Below are positions 31,511-41,652 of a DNA stretch of 43,707 nt, one piece after another. This stretch comes from Planctomycetota bacterium. GTDB lineage: Bacteria > Planctomycetota > B15-G4. The notes under the pieces were generated by a model, which was not told the DNA's origin, ran no database searches, and saw only the letters and a list, made by a program, of their open reading frames with translations. Made by a program: the position numbers and the translations under genes. Location of the stretch: NCBI GenBank assembly GCA_029259745.1, contig JAJDEO010000055.1, forward strand, positions 1-43,707, in the 5' to 3' direction. How positions within the stretch are numbered: the stretch's first letter is position 1; the number at the start of each line of letters is the position of its first letter.

Positions 31511-34500
31511 GTGAACGCACCACAAACGCACAGAAACGGCCCCTGGGGCCCCTTCACGGCCGTCAAGCTGTTGGCCGTGTGGGCGTGTGTCGCGGGCGTT
31601 CTCGGGGCCCAGACCCTTCGGTACGAGGGCTGGGACGAGATCCGAGACGATCGCTGGGTCCACGACCCGGACGACCGTCCCGCGCTCGGTTTCGTCGTGC
31701 GCGACTCGAGTGCGGCCCGCAACGCCCTCAACGAGGCCCTCGAACGCCTCGCCGAGGGTGACGCCGACGCGGCGGCGCTGGCCTTCGTCGACATCGCCGA
31801 GAAGTTCTCCGACCACGTGATCCAGGTCGACGGCGGCTTCGGTCGCTGGGTCGGCGCCGGCGAGCTGGCGCTCTACATGCTCGAGACGGCCGTGCCCGCC
31901 TCGGCCGTGGCCCAGCTCGACGACCACGCCCAGCGCGATGCGGTCGCGAACGCCATTGCGTGGCGCGACGTGGCCGAGCTGCGTCGCCTGGCCCGCCGCT
32001 GGGAAGGCCAGCCGGCCGGCCGCGATGCGACGGTGGCGATCGCTCGTCTGCTGGCCGAGCGTGGCGACATCCAAGCGGCGCTCATGGCCGCCGAGCGTGC
32101 GCTGCAGCTCAGCAGCTCCGACGGCGACGGCGAGAGCTCCATGTTCGTCGATCTCGTGGCTCGACTGCGCAGCAAGATCGCACCCGCCGAGTCGATCCTC
32201 GTCGACGACGAGCCGGTGCGGCAGCTCACGGCGCGTTGGCAGCACGCGCTGACGACGGCGACGTTGCCCGGCCTCACGAACGGCGAGCCCGACGAGAACG
32301 TCTTCCACGCTGCGCCGAAAACAGGCGAGGCGCCGTACGCGCCGATCCATCCCGTCGTGCGCGACGGCGTGGCCTACGTCGCCGACACGGTTTCGGTCAC
32401 GGCGCTCAACGTGTTCTCGGGACGCGTCGTCTGGCATCACGCCGGGCCGCTCGAGCTCGCCACGACGCAAGCCGGCTACGGCACCGGGTCGTTCACGTTC
32501 GACGTCTACGCCCACCGCCAGCGGACCCGTGCGATTGCGCCGACGCAGATCGCGCAGCCCGTCGTGACGTCGGACATGGTGGTCGCGACGCAGCAGGTGC
32601 TCGAGGTCGAGCGCCCGACGCAGGAGTTCGACGGCGTGCCGATCAACTGGCCGCTCCCACGTCGCCGCATCGTCGCACTCGACCGCTTCACGGGTAAGGA
32701 ACTCTGGCGTCAGGAGCGCGTCCTCGAAGGCCCTGACGCTTTCGTGAACAGCTTCGACGTGCACGGTCCCGTCGTCGTCCGCGGCGGCGTCGTCTACGCC
32801 GCCGGCTCGGTGACGCAGGGCTCGATCAACGCCTACATCGCGGCTTTCGACCAGTCGAACGGCGAGCTGCTCTGGCGCACGTTCGTGTGTCTGGGTCAGC
32901 AAGACCTCACGATGTTCAACCGGCCGTTCCAAGAGCACGTGACGAGTCCGCCACTGCTCCACGACGGCTCGATCTACATGTCGACCAACCTCGGTGTCGT
33001 GGCCTGCGTCGACGCCTGGTCGGGTCGCATGCGCTGGGTGACCGGCTATCAGCAGACGGTTCGCCAGCCTTCGCGCAGCCATGTGCAGAACACGCTGCGC
33101 CCGATCCACTGGACGAACCAGGTGCCGCAGATGGGTGACGACGTGCTCGTCATCGCGCCGCTCGACAGCAAGGTCGTGCTCGGTCTCGACCCGCAAACCG
33201 GACGCACCAGTTGGACGCCGCTCAGTGCGATCCGCGCGCGCCGCGGTGGGCCGTACCGGCACCAGCCGCTCGTGTTCTCGTCCGACGCCTCCGACGTCCA
33301 AGACCGGCTCCTGATCGTCGGCGAGGACACCGTCGAGCTGTTCGACGTGACGACGGGCGTGCCCGTGCGCCCCGAACTCTTCTCGGCCGTGCGTGCGGTG
33401 ATCGACACGGTGACGGCCCCGGCCGTCCTCGTCGGTCGTACGCTGCTGCTACCTACGCGCTCGGAGCTGATGACAGTCGACGTCGATCGCTGGGTGGTCG
33501 GGGACGCCGTCGATTGGCCTGCGCTCCTCTGGGGGCGCCGCGTGCGACGTCTCATCCCGGCCGGCATGGTCACGCTCTTCACGGATCACTACGAGATCAG
33601 TGGTGCTCTCGACGATGAACGCGTCGAGAAGCGTCTCATGGAAGAGGCGCAGCACTCGCCCGCGGCGATGGTGACGCTCGGCGAGGTGCGGCTCGGCGGC
33701 GGTCGTTTCACGGACGCCATCGAGAGCTTCGCGGCGGCGCTCGAAGTCCGCGATGCACCCGAGTCAGTGCGCAAACAGGCGCGCGGCGGGTGGATCGAGG
33801 CGGCGCTCGGTGAGGCGCGTGAGCGCAACAGTGCTCCGGCGTGGAACGAGTTGCTCACGGTGGCCCATGCCCAACGTCGGTTGAGCGTCCACGCAAGCGA
33901 GGCCCTCGCCGCGCTCAATGGCCTGCGCGCGACGGCGATCGTCGACCAGTGGGTCGAGAAGCTCTTTGCCGACGTGCCGATGACCGCGGGACACGAGAAC
34001 GCGCAGCGCGAGATGCTCGAGCTGCTCGTCACGCTCGACTCGCCGCGCTACGACGGACGCAAGGCGGGCCTCGCACGTCTGTTGGGTGAGGACGCATTCG
34101 CGGATGCGCTCGAAGGCAAGGCACCCGCGCCGGCCGAGCCCGTTGCACCACTCTTGCCGGGCGCCGACGCCGAGGTCGTGTCGCTCGACGTCGATGACTC
34201 GTCGCGCCTGTTCCTTCCGCTCGTCGAGGGCACGGTCGACCCCGAGTATGCGCACCTGCTCTTCGCGGCGGTCAGCGCCGAGGGGATGCTCGTCGCACTC
34301 GACGCCGCGCGCGGCGACATCGCGTGGGCGGCGAAGATGCCCGGCGATGTGCGCTCCGTGAATGCTTCGAACGCGCAGTTCATCACGTGGCGCGATCGAC
34401 TCGTCATCAAGGCCAAGTACGAACTCGCCGTGCTCTCACTGGCGGACGGCTCGCGGATCTGGTCGACGCGCTTCGAGGGCTCGAGCCCGCTCGACGTCGT

Positions 34501-35452
34501 CGTGCACTCGGGGCTCGTGCTCACGCTCGTGGAAGACACCGAGCAGGATGGTGTCTTCGCCGTCCACGGCTTCGGCCTGCAGACGGGCGTGCGCACGTCG
34601 TACCTCGAGATCCCGGGCACGACGAGCGCGTCGTTGTTCACGACGGGCGACACGCTGCTCGCGTTCCAACGTCGCGCGCACTCGCCGTCGGTCGCACCCG
34701 AGCGTCACATGCTGACGATCGATCCGGCGCGCGGTCGAGTCCTGCACGACACGCGGCTGTCGAGTGAACTCGAGATCCTCGGCGAGCCGATCGACGCGCG
34801 CGAGTCTGTGCTCTTCAAGCATCCGATGCGCGGTGACGTGCGCTGGAGTTCGTGGAGCGCTCGCACGCGCTCGGTGGAGTGGACGCGCGATTTGCTCGCG
34901 GGCAGCTCCGTCCTCGTGGCGCCGAGTGGCGAACGACTCACGCTCGTCACGCTCGCCGTCGACCGCACCACCGGCAATCGCCACGACGTCCCGGTCAGCG
35001 TCGAGATCGCCAGCGGCAAGGAGCGCTCGCTCGACGGCGGCGGGATGTGGCAGATGCTCGTCGGCGACTCACGAGTTCCCAACGACACACTTGTCATGCT
35101 GTCGGGTGAGGGCGATGTCCTGCGGGTGCTCGATGGCGAGACGCTCGACGACCGCGCCTGGATCGACCTCGGCGAAGAACTCCAGGGGGCGAGTCAGGTG
35201 GCGCACGGTCGTGGCGGTTTCGCGATCGGGAACGTCCGCCGTTCGCGCGTCGACGGGACGAAGAGGATCGACCTCTTCGTCGCACGAGGCGCGGATGCCA
35301 GCGACCGGTACAGTCACTCTTTCGAGACGATGACGAGCTATCACCCTCTGTCGATCGCGCTCGTCGACGGCGCGCTCGTGCTCGCTCAGTCGAACCGCGT
35401 CTGGATGGTTCGAGATCCGAGCGTCGTCCCCACATCTGGAGACCAACGATGA
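31511..35452 (+). CDS. Very large secreted PQQ-like beta-propeller protein
   Basis: A 1313-aa exported protein. The signal peptide has a long basic front and a core VKLLAVWACVAGVLG ending at AQ. A TPR-like helical part (about 55-230) is followed by a first propeller (about 280-680) with PQQ-type blades (VTALNVFSGRVVWHH, VALDRFTGKELWRQ, VVACVDAWSGRMRW), a second helical segment (about 710-860) and a second propeller (about 900-1310, MLVALDAARGDIAW). It probably serves as an interaction scaffold outside the membrane. The start may be GTG 31511 (used here) or TTG 31481 in the same frame, 6 bp after the previous stop. The stop overlaps the next gene as ATGA. Confidence 0.85.
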   Translation: MNAPQTHRNGPWGPFTAVKLLAVWACVAGVLGAQTLRYEGWDEIRDDRWVHDPDDRPALGFVVRDSSAARNALNEALERLAEGDADAAALAFVDIAEKFSDHVIQVDGGFGRWVGAGELALYMLETAVPASAVAQLDDHAQRDAVANAIAWRDVAELRRLARRWEGQPAGRDATVAIARLLAERGDIQAALMAAERALQLSSSDGDGESSMFVDLVARLRSKIAPAESILVDDEPVRQLTARWQHALTTATLPGLTNGEPDENVFHAAPKTGEAPYAPIHPVVRDGVAYVADTVSVTALNVFSGRVVWHHAGPLELATTQAGYGTGSFTFDVYAHRQRTRAIAPTQIAQPVVTSDMVVATQQVLEVERPTQEFDGVPINWPLPRRRIVALDRFTGKELWRQERVLEGPDAFVNSFDVHGPVVVRGGVVYAAGSVTQGSINAYIAAFDQSNGELLWRTFVCLGQQDLTMFNRPFQEHVTSPPLLHDGSIYMSTNLGVVACVDAWSGRMRWVTGYQQTVRQPSRSHVQNTLRPIHWTNQVPQMGDDVLVIAPLDSKVVLGLDPQTGRTSWTPLSAIRARRGGPYRHQPLVFSSDASDVQDRLLIVGEDTVELFDVTTGVPVRPELFSAVRAVIDTVTAPAVLVGRTLLLPTRSELMTVDVDRWVVGDAVDWPALLWGRRVRRLIPAGMVTLFTDHYEISGALDDERVEKRLMEEAQHSPAAMVTLGEVRLGGGRFTDAIESFAAALEVRDAPESVRKQARGGWIEAALGEARERNSAPAWNELLTVAHAQRRLSVHASEALAALNGLRATAIVDQWVEKLFADVPMTAGHENAQREMLELLVTLDSPRYDGRKAGLARLLGEDAFADALEGKAPAPAEPVAPLLPGADAEVVSLDVDDSSRLFLPLVEGTVDPEYAHLLFAAVSAEGMLVALDAARGDIAWAAKMPGDVRSVNASNAQFITWRDRLVIKAKYELAVLSLADGSRIWSTRFEGSSPLDVVVHSGLVLTLVEDTEQDGVFAVHGFGLQTGVRTSYLEIPGTTSASLFTTGDTLLAFQRRAHSPSVAPERHMLTIDPARGRVLHDTRLSSELEILGEPIDARESVLFKHPMRGDVRWSSWSARTRSVEWTRDLLAGSSVLVAPSGERLTLVTLAVDRTTGNRHDVPVSVEIASGKERSLDGGGMWQMLVGDSRVPNDTLVMLSGEGDVLRVLDGETLDDRAWIDLGEELQGASQVAHGRGGFAIGNVRRSRVDGTKRIDLFVARGADASDRYSHSFETMTSYHPLSIALVDGALVLAQSNRVWMVRDPSVVPTSGDQR

Positions 35453-36621
35453 ATCGTGCAACCGCATGCATCGCGAGCATCGCGATCATGGCGCTCGGTG
35501 CGCTGCCGGCCGCCGCGTCGCATGTCTCCACGCACACGCCGCCGGCGCCTGCCGCTGCGATGGATGCCGACGACATCACGCCCGAGTCGATCGAGGCCGT
35601 CGACCGCGCACTCAAATGGCTCGCCGAAAACCAGAACGAAGACGGCAGCTGGAGCGGCGCCGTCGGCTACAAGCTCAACCAAGACTACAAGGTGACGGCG
35701 AACCTCGCGCCGCATCCCGGTGTCACGGCGCTGGCGGGCATGGCATTCCTCGCGGCTGGACATCTGCCAGGGCGCGGGGAGTACGGACTCGTCATCGCGA
35801 AGGCCACGCGCTACGTGACGTCGCGCGTCAACGGTGAAGGGTTCATCTCGCACAACGGCACGCGCATGTACAGCCATGCGTTCGCGGCGCTGTTCCTCGC
35901 CGAGGTCTATGGCATGAGCGGCGATCGCGACTTCCGCGACAAGCTCCAGTCGTCGATCGACTTCATCGTCGGCTGCCAGAACGCGGATGGGGCGTGGCGC
36001 TACTCTCCGCTCGCGGTCGAGTCGGACATGTCGATCGCCGTCTGTCAGCTCAACGCACTGCGTGCGGCGCGCAACGTCGGCATCCGCGTTCCGCGCTCGA
36101 CGATCGAGAACGCCGCGGCCTACATCGCCCTGAGCTACGTGCCCGAAGAAGTCGGCTACCCGTGGCATGGCGAGAGCTACTACGCGCTCGGCAAGGGCGC
36201 CTTCGCGTACCAGGCCCAGCGCTTCACGCGCTCGTCGTTCGCCCTGACGGCCGCCGGCCTCGCGGCGCTGCACAACGTCGGCCACTACGGCGAGACGCTG
36301 ATGCATCGCAACCAGCGCATCGACCTGCGTCCGAGCGTCGAGTTTCTCAAAGACCTCTACCCGAACGTGTCGGGCAGCTCGCGCTGGCGTCACCACTACT
36401 TCTACTGGTACGGCCACTACTACGCGACGCAGGCGCTGTACGTGATCGGCGGGCAGGACTGGAACTGGTACTACCCGCGCATCCGCGATGAGCTCGTCGC
36501 CGACCAGAATGCCGACGGCACGATGCCCATCACGGCCGGGCCTGGACCCGCGTTCTCGACGGCCGTCGGTGCGCTGATCCTGTCACTGCCCTACGGCTAC
36601 CTCCCGATCTTCCAGCGCTGA
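35449..36621 (+). CDS. Secreted prenyltransferase/squalene-cyclase-like alpha/alpha-toroid protein
   Basis: A 390-aa protein with a signal peptide (IASIAIMALGALPAAAS) and the repeats of the terpenoid-cyclase/prenyltransferase fold: ALKWLAENQNEDGSWSG near 53-69, FIVGCQNADGAWRYS near 172-186 and LVADQNADGTMPI near 346-358. The DxDD motif of active squalene-hopene cyclases is absent, so it is likely a binding protein with this fold rather than a cyclase. It ends in PYGYLPIFQR, a tail almost shared with its paralogue at 42382-43524 (PLGYLPLFQR). ATG 35449 overlaps the propeller stop. Codon use is C-rich to the end, unlike the paralogue. Confidence 0.88.
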   Translation: MNRATACIASIAIMALGALPAAASHVSTHTPPAPAAAMDADDITPESIEAVDRALKWLAENQNEDGSWSGAVGYKLNQDYKVTANLAPHPGVTALAGMAFLAAGHLPGRGEYGLVIAKATRYVTSRVNGEGFISHNGTRMYSHAFAALFLAEVYGMSGDRDFRDKLQSSIDFIVGCQNADGAWRYSPLAVESDMSIAVCQLNALRAARNVGIRVPRSTIENAAAYIALSYVPEEVGYPWHGESYYALGKGAFAYQAQRFTRSSFALTAAGLAALHNVGHYGETLMHRNQRIDLRPSVEFLKDLYPNVSGSSRWRHHYFYWYGHYYATQALYVIGGQDWNWYYPRIRDELVADQNADGTMPITAGPGPAFSTAVGALILSLPYGYLPIFQR

Positions 36622-36781
36622 CACCCGTGGCAACCATCACTACGCTCCTACCGGCACTCCTTCGGTCCGGCCCTTCGTCGCCTCACCGCGACGAGCTCGC
36701 CAGTTCGTTTGCGGTTCGGCGCCACGACCCCAACCAACCGAACACGACGGGCCACGAACACACCTTCTTTCCGAGTCGCCG
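36622..36781. other. Gap inside the MoxR cluster
   Basis: 160 bp without a gene, the only real break in the otherwise overlapping cluster after MoxR. GTCGC-CTCACC-GCGAC could form a small hairpin near 36676-36691. An internal promoter is possible; I see no clear one. Confidence 0.4.
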
Positions 36782-38980
36782 ATGACCGTCGCGCCCTGCA
36801 CTCCTTCATCGCTCGAACGTCGCCTCGACCAGGTCGTGGCTCGCATTCGCGGGCTGCGCGTCCTGTCGGGCGCCGGACGTGTTGCGGCCGTCGCCGTGGT
36901 GACGCTCGTGGCGCTCTATGCCTCCGATCGCACGCTCGACCTCCCGCGCGTCGTGCGCGCGCTGTTGCTGCTGGTGGCCGTGGCCGTCCTCGCGCGCGAG
37001 ACCTGGCGGCATCTGCTGCGGCCGCTCCTGCGCGGGCCGGACCGGGAAGACGCCGCGCGGCTCGTCGAAACGGCGAACACGTCCTACGAGGGGCGCCTCA
37101 TCACGGCGCTCGAGATCGGTGACGGCGAACCCGGTTCGCTCGAGCGACAGGTCGTCGACGAGGCCGCGGCAGCCTGCGAGGCCACCGACCTGCGCGAAGT
37201 GCTCGACCCTGCGCCATCGCTGCGTGAGCTCGGGCGTGGCGCAGGACTCGCGGCGCTGCTCGCCGTGCTGGTCTTCTTCGTCGAGCCGCACGTCGGCGTC
37301 TTCGCTCAGCGGTGGGCGCTGCAGGACGTCGCCTGGCCGCGTCAGACGCACCTCACGCTCGACCTCGCCGCGCGCGGTGCCTCGCACGTGGTGCTGGACG
37401 ACGGAACGGTCGTGGCGGCGAGTGGCGGTGCGCTCGACGTCGAGCTGACTTACAAGGGCACCGATCCCGGACGCGTCGAGCTCGTAATCGATGGGGGCCC
37501 GGCAGGACGCCGCGTCGCGATGACGTCGCAGGCGCGCGAGACGTACCGCGGGTACGTCACCGTCCAACCCGGCGACACGATCCTCTTCGCGCGCGGTGGC
37601 GACGACGACGGCGACGACCCGGCCGCACGTCGCGAGCTGCGTGTCATCGACCCGCCGCAGCTCATCGACCCGGCCTTCACGCTCACGCCGCCGAGCTACC
37701 TCGGCGAGCCCGCCACGACGGTGGGTGTCGACGGACTCGTCGTGTCCGAGGGCACGCTGATCACGATGCAGGGAACGAGCCTTGGCGACCCGACGACGGC
37801 CGAGCTGCGGCTTGCGAGTCGCGGTGAGAAGGTCGACCTCGAGGTCGACACGAGCGTGACGCCGGCCGTGATCAGCGGCTCGTTCCTTGCCGACGAGTCG
37901 GAGAGTCTGTTCGTCAACGTCGCGGGCGAGTATGGCCTGACGGCCCCCGACCCGAGTCAGTACCCGCTGCTCGTCCGCCGCGATCGCGCGCCGACGTTGC
38001 GCAGCTTCTCGCCGGTGCGGTCCGACGTGAAGGTTACGGCGCGCGCCGTCGTGCCGTTCGGGGCCGTTGCCGAGGACGACCACGGTGTCGACGGCGTCAC
38101 GCTGGAAGACGAGTCGGGGCGGGTCGTCGAGCTCGTCGCCGATGCGGCGCGGCCGAACGAGTTCCGTTGGGTGCTCGATCTCGTCGAGGCGCCCGACACG
38201 GTGCCGGGCAACTACCGCGTCGAGGCGCGCGACCGGCGCGATCTTCCCGGCAACCGCGGGCCGCAGATCACGGCCGTCGACGGGCGCCGCGTGCACGTCG
38301 TCGAGGACGCCGAGGTCCAGCGCCTCCTCGCCGATCGCCAGTTGCGTCTCAAGGAAGCCTTCAGCGGCGTGCGCGAGCGTCAGCAGCGCGCGCTCGAGGC
38401 GACCGATTCACTCATTGCCGATCCGCCGGGTGAAGACGACCCCGACCTCGTGGCCGCCGTCGTCGCCCAGAACCAAGTGACGACCCGCGCCGAGCGCGAA
38501 ACGCGCGAACTCTGCGCGATCCTCGATGAGACCATCAGCAACCGCCTCGACCCGGGGACGGGCGCCGAGGCCGTTCTTCAGCGGCGCCTCGAGGCATGGC
38601 GCAACCAGGCTGCCGATGTGCGCTTCGACCCCGAGGCCTGGCAGCAGCTTGCAGCCGACTACGAGGCCGGCGAGTTCGGACGCCTCGACACGCTCGGACG
38701 TCTGCTCGACATGGCCGACGTCGCGCTGAGTATCGTTCAAGGCCTTTCGCCGGCGGCGCACGACGCGCTGTCGGAGGCGCGTCGCGCGCCGAGCGTCGAG
38801 GCACTTCGAGAGGCGCGCAAGGCGCAGCTCGTCGTCGACGACGCACTCGTCACCCTGCTCGACCGCATGGACGAGTGGGAGGACTACCAGGAAGTGCTGT
38901 CCCTCGTGCAGGCGTTGATCGGCGACCAGGCGGCGCTGAGGAAGCGCAGCCAGGAAGCACTCGGACGGAGATCCAACTGA
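36782..38980 (+). CDS. DUF4175-like membrane protein
   Basis: A 732-aa protein with three N-terminal hydrophobic segments (about 31-47, 56-72 and 155-172), basic and acidic stretches between them (RLVETANTSYEGRLITALEI), a large beta-rich extracytoplasmic middle (about 190-500; PPSYLGEPATT and VLLVRRDRAPTLRSFSPV-like regions) and a helical, coiled-coil C-terminus (about 520-730). The overall design matches DUF4175 proteins, which accompany MoxR/vWA genes in planctomycetes and alphaproteobacteria. The stop overlaps the next start (TGATG at 38978-38982). Confidence 0.75.
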   Translation: MTVAPCTPSSLERRLDQVVARIRGLRVLSGAGRVAAVAVVTLVALYASDRTLDLPRVVRALLLLVAVAVLARETWRHLLRPLLRGPDREDAARLVETANTSYEGRLITALEIGDGEPGSLERQVVDEAAAACEATDLREVLDPAPSLRELGRGAGLAALLAVLVFFVEPHVGVFAQRWALQDVAWPRQTHLTLDLAARGASHVVLDDGTVVAASGGALDVELTYKGTDPGRVELVIDGGPAGRRVAMTSQARETYRGYVTVQPGDTILFARGGDDDGDDPAARRELRVIDPPQLIDPAFTLTPPSYLGEPATTVGVDGLVVSEGTLITMQGTSLGDPTTAELRLASRGEKVDLEVDTSVTPAVISGSFLADESESLFVNVAGEYGLTAPDPSQYPLLVRRDRAPTLRSFSPVRSDVKVTARAVVPFGAVAEDDHGVDGVTLEDESGRVVELVADAARPNEFRWVLDLVEAPDTVPGNYRVEARDRRDLPGNRGPQITAVDGRRVHVVEDAEVQRLLADRQLRLKEAFSGVRERQQRALEATDSLIADPPGEDDPDLVAAVVAQNQVTTRAERETRELCAILDETISNRLDPGTGAEAVLQRRLEAWRNQAADVRFDPEAWQQLAADYEAGEFGRLDTLGRLLDMADVALSIVQGLSPAAHDALSEARRAPSVEALREARKAQLVVDDALVTLLDRMDEWEDYQEVLSLVQALIGDQAALRKRSQEALGRRSN

Positions 38981-41652
38981 TGACGACACCACACCGATTC
39001 ACGCGTGCGCTTCTCGCCGCGTTCGTCGTCGCGCTCCTCGGGTCCGGCACCGCGTTCGCGCAGGACCCCACGGACGACGACGAGGGTGAACTCGAGCGCA
39101 TCAAGCGCGACCAGTCGCGTGTCGTGCTGCGGCTCGAGTCGCTGCGCGAGAAGATGGAGCGCCTCGCGGGGCGCTACGAGACCGAAGGGCGGACGCGCAA
39201 CGCGACGCTGCTGCGGCAGGCGCTCGAACGCTACGACGAGTCGGGTGTGCTCGATTCGGGGCGCGACGTCTCGCGTGGTCTCGAGCAAGAGCTCCTTTCC
39301 ACCGTCGAAGCGCAGGACCAGGTCGTGTCGGCACTCGAAGGCGTGCTCGCGATCCTGAAAGACCGGCGCGACGTCGACGAACTCTCGCGTCAATCCGACC
39401 TCGCGCGCCTGGGTGCGCAGGAGCTCGGCCAGCTCGCCGAAACCCAGCGACGTCTGCTCGCGGAGACGCGGGCTGCGTCCGATGACCCGGCGAGTCTCGC
39501 GCAGGACGCCGGCGAGACGGCCAGCGAGCTCCAGAAGGCGCTCGAGGCGACGTCGGCCGCGGCCCAGACGCAGATCGAAGCGCAGGGCGAACTCGGGCTC
39601 TCGAGTCTTGCCGATGAGCTGGCCCGTGCGCAGCGTGAGCTGGCCGAGTCGGCGGCGCCGAGTGCCGAGCAGCAGGCCGCGCTCGAGGCTGCGCTGGGTG
39701 TGCTGCGTGAGCGGCTCGCCGAGGGCGTCGAGGGTGTCGACGACGAGTTGCGAGACCTGGCCGAACGTGTGCGTCGCGAGGCGGCCTCGGCTGCCGGCGA
39801 TGCCGCGAAGGCCATGGCGGCTGCGCGCGAGGCGCTCGCTGAAGCAGCCGCGCAAGGCGCCTCGGGTGCGAATGATGCCCAGGCGGGCGAGGCGTCCGAA
39901 GGCCAGGCATCGGAGGGCCAGGCATCGGAAGGTCAGGCATCGGAAGGCCAGCCGGCGGGCGGACAGTCCACGGGGAATGAAGGCGCGACGTCGCCGAGTG
40001 GCTCCGAGAACGCGCCGGGGTCCGAAGGCGGTGAGTCGAGCCCGTCGTCCGAGGGTGACGGCAGCGAAGGCGAAGGATCCCAGAGCGAGCCCTCGGACGG
40101 CGAAGCAGGCGACGGCGAAGCAGGTGAGAGCTCGCCGAGCGAAGGCGAGTCCGGTGAAGCCGGTGAGTCGTCGGCGCAGGGTGAGTCGTCCTCGCAAAGT
40201 GGATCCCCCTCGGGTTCGGAGTCGAGTCCGTCGCCAAGCGGCTCGCCCTCAGGTGAGTCGGGTGAACCGGGTGATCAGCCTGAAGGTGCTGCCGGTGAGG
40301 CGCGCGAGCAGATGGATGCCGCCGCCGAGGCGCTCGACGAAGTCGCCGACGCGCTGCAGAAGTCCGAGCGCGCGATGGCGGCGGCGCGCAACCAGGCCCG
40401 CGCCGACGCCTTGTCTTCGGCCCGCGAGGCCACCGACCAAGCCGAGCAGCTCGAAGAACTCGCGCAGCGTCTCGAAGCGCTCGAGCCCGAAGCGGGGCCC
40501 GAGCTGCTCGACCGCACGCGGGAGTTGCTGTCCGAGGCTCAACAGCGCCAGCAAGCCGTCGAGAGTGGTCAGCCGAGTGGCGTCGGCTCGGCGCCCGACC
40601 TCTCCGATCTCATGGAGATGCTGCGACAGCGTCAGCAGCAGGCCGAGGCCTCAGACGAGGGCAGCGGCGGCGCGACGCAAGACCAACTCGACGCGCTCGC
40701 GCAACGCCAAGAGGAACTCGAGGCGCAGACGCGCGAGCTCATGAGTCGCCTCGAAGAACTGCCCGATCAGAGCTTCGCCGAGGCGCTCGACCAGGCACAG
40801 GCGGCGATGGACCAGGCGTCCGAGGCGCTGCGTCGCGGCGACACGCAGGAAGCGCCGGTGCGCGAAGAGGAGGCTGCCGAGGCCTTGGAGAAGGCGCAGG
40901 AGAAACTCGAGGGTTCCCAGGACCAGTATGAGCAGTTGCGCCAGGACGAGGTGCTGTTCCAGTTGGGCGAAGAACTGCGCGCGCTGCTCGACACTCAGAA
41001 CGAGATCTCCGGGGAGACGCTCGAGATCGACGGCACGCGCGAGGGACGCGATCGGCTCGGCCGCAGTCAGCGCCGCGCCGTGACGCGACTTGCGAACACC
41101 GAGCGTGAGTTGGCGGGCAAGGTCGGCGAGCTGCACGACGCGGTCGCCGAGGACGGTGCGGTGTCGTTCACGTTTGCGCTCGACCACATCCGCTCCGACC
41201 TCGAACACGCCGCCGACCTGCTCTCCGACCAAGAGACGGGCTACGTCGTGCAGGCCGTCCAGAACGACGTCGTGCGTCGTGCGACCGATCTGCTCGCGGT
41301 GCTCGATGACGAACTCGAGCGCCGTCGCAAGGCGTCCGAGGAGCAGCAAGACCAGCCGCCGGGCGAGCAGCCGCCGGGCGAACAGGGCCCGCCGCCGCTC
41401 GTCCCGCCCGTGGCCGAGCTGCTGCTCATCAAGCGCATGGAAGAGATGCAGCTCGGGCGCCTGGAACGTTTCGTCGAGTTGAACCCACAGATCGCCGAAG
41501 GGAACTTCGCCGACAGCGAGCGCGATCTCCTCGAGCGCTGGGCCGTCGAGCACAGCCGGGTGACGGAGTTGTTCGAACAGATGGTGCCGGATGAACCCGT
41601 CGAGGGTGAGGCGCCCGCCGAGGCCGATGTCAACGTGGAGAACGAACGATGA
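38980..41652 (+). CDS. Exported coiled-coil and low-complexity protein
   Basis: An 890-aa secreted protein. A signal peptide (LLAAFVVALLGSGTAFA-Q) is followed by long heptad-rich helices (about 35-300), a Ser/Gly/Glu low-complexity stretch (about 300-440) that includes a 5-residue repeat (SEGQA, four times), further coiled coil (about 440-780), a Pro-rich linker (PPGEQPPGEQGPPP) and a conserved-looking C-terminal helix pair (LLLIKRMEEMQLGRLERF). Proteins of this build follow DUF4175 genes in planctomycetes and may form the extended arm of an envelope complex (inference). ATG 38980 is set by the TGATG overlap with the DUF4175-like gene; the longer frame upstream is a shadow. It overlaps the next gene by four bases. 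Confidence 0.85.
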   Translation: MTTPHRFTRALLAAFVVALLGSGTAFAQDPTDDDEGELERIKRDQSRVVLRLESLREKMERLAGRYETEGRTRNATLLRQALERYDESGVLDSGRDVSRGLEQELLSTVEAQDQVVSALEGVLAILKDRRDVDELSRQSDLARLGAQELGQLAETQRRLLAETRAASDDPASLAQDAGETASELQKALEATSAAAQTQIEAQGELGLSSLADELARAQRELAESAAPSAEQQAALEAALGVLRERLAEGVEGVDDELRDLAERVRREAASAAGDAAKAMAAAREALAEAAAQGASGANDAQAGEASEGQASEGQASEGQASEGQPAGGQSTGNEGATSPSGSENAPGSEGGESSPSSEGDGSEGEGSQSEPSDGEAGDGEAGESSPSEGESGEAGESSAQGESSSQSGSPSGSESSPSPSGSPSGESGEPGDQPEGAAGEAREQMDAAAEALDEVADALQKSERAMAAARNQARADALSSAREATDQAEQLEELAQRLEALEPEAGPELLDRTRELLSEAQQRQQAVESGQPSGVGSAPDLSDLMEMLRQRQQQAEASDEGSGGATQDQLDALAQRQEELEAQTRELMSRLEELPDQSFAEALDQAQAAMDQASEALRRGDTQEAPVREEEAAEALEKAQEKLEGSQDQYEQLRQDEVLFQLGEELRALLDTQNEISGETLEIDGTREGRDRLGRSQRRAVTRLANTERELAGKVGELHDAVAEDGAVSFTFALDHIRSDLEHAADLLSDQETGYVVQAVQNDVVRRATDLLAVLDDELERRRKASEEQQDQPPGEQPPGEQGPPPLVPPVAELLLIKRMEEMQLGRLERFVELNPQIAEGNFADSERDLLERWAVEHSRVTELFEQMVPDEPVEGEAPAEADVNVENER
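39895..39954 (+). repeat. 15-bp tandem repeat inside the coiled-coil protein gene
   Basis: Four consecutive units of the form TCSGARGGYCAGGCA, the last one diverging at its end, encode SEGQA repeats. Such in-frame units can change copy number by slippage without breaking the protein. Confidence 0.85.

Noticed and set aside
31196..33301. 701-aa minus-strand ORF opposite the large propeller
   Set aside because: Same reason: an antisense shadow without recognisable motifs.
35449..36621. Functional squalene-hopene cyclase
   Set aside because: The DxDD catalytic motif and QW-repeat set are missing, and the protein has a signal peptide and is far shorter than real cyclases.
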